From: Rhodospirillaceae bacterium
GTDB lineage: Bacteria; Pseudomonadota; Alphaproteobacteria; Rhodospirillales; Magnetospirillaceae
Assembly: GCA_030151865.1 (NCBI GenBank)
Contig: JASLCK010000059.1
Location: 1-6,986, forward strand
Direction: 5' to 3'
Length of the DNA stretch: 6,986 nucleotides
The notes beneath the pieces were generated by a model. That model had not been told where the DNA came from and searched no databases. It saw nothing but the letters and a program-made list of their open reading frames with translations. Shown here in pieces: positions 6,966-6,986 of this stretch. The position numbers and the translations under genes were made by a program. Numbering within the stretch: the stretch's first letter is position 1; each line of letters starts with the position of its first letter.

Positions 6966-6986
6966 GTGGAGCAAAAAATCTTGCCA
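6966..6986 (+). CDS. Possible start of a divergent gene (only seven codons visible)
   Basis: A GTG at 6966-6968 opens a frame (MEQKILP if GTG is read as Met) that runs off the window edge. A purine-rich ribosome binding site (GAGGG, 6950-6954) lies 11 bases upstream, and the preceding 70 bases are AT-rich like a promoter region. The product cannot be named from seven codons. If real, it is divergent from the dioxygenase operon, and the AT-rich gap of about 155 bp would hold both promoters. Confidence 0.35.

Overview
The window looks like chromosomal DNA of an alphaproteobacterium, most likely a Rhodospirillales / Magnetospirillum-like organism. The evidence is the high-GC coding DNA, a CckA-family hybrid histidine kinase directly behind flagellar export genes, and a protein of the ELM1-like (DUF1022) family. 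The genus is inferred from gene content and protein character, not from a database match.

Left part (1-3939, + strand): the 3' end of fliR, complete flhB and a complete cckA-type kinase form one tightly packed operon. There are 15 bp between fliR and flhB, and flhB and cckA overlap by 35 bp. FliR and FlhB belong to the membrane export gate of the flagellar type III secretion system. CckA heads the CckA-ChpT-CtrA phosphorelay, which controls cell-cycle and/or motility genes in alphaproteobacteria. The operon therefore ties flagellum assembly parts to a regulator likely to act on motility.

Middle (4022-5201, + strand): an MFS transporter of the YbjJ-like type stands alone and ends at a strong symmetrical hairpin with A- and T-runs on its two sides. 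This hairpin probably terminates transcription from both directions.

Right part (5214-6810, - strand): a two-gene operon runs towards that terminator. The first gene encodes a small 2-oxoglutarate/Fe(II) dioxygenase (HxD...H...R). The second encodes an ELM1-like protein with a predicted glycosyltransferase-like architecture. They overlap by 8 bp or are 1 bp apart, depending on the non-ATG start chosen. A plausible sigma70 promoter with an inverted repeat over its start region lies upstream. At the extreme right edge a divergent + strand gene may begin at a GTG codon (6966), but only seven codons are visible.

There are no RNA genes, mobile elements, CRISPR arrays or obvious horizontally acquired islands. 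The left and middle parts are mostly ordinary. The least understood item is the dioxygenase/ELM1-like pair.
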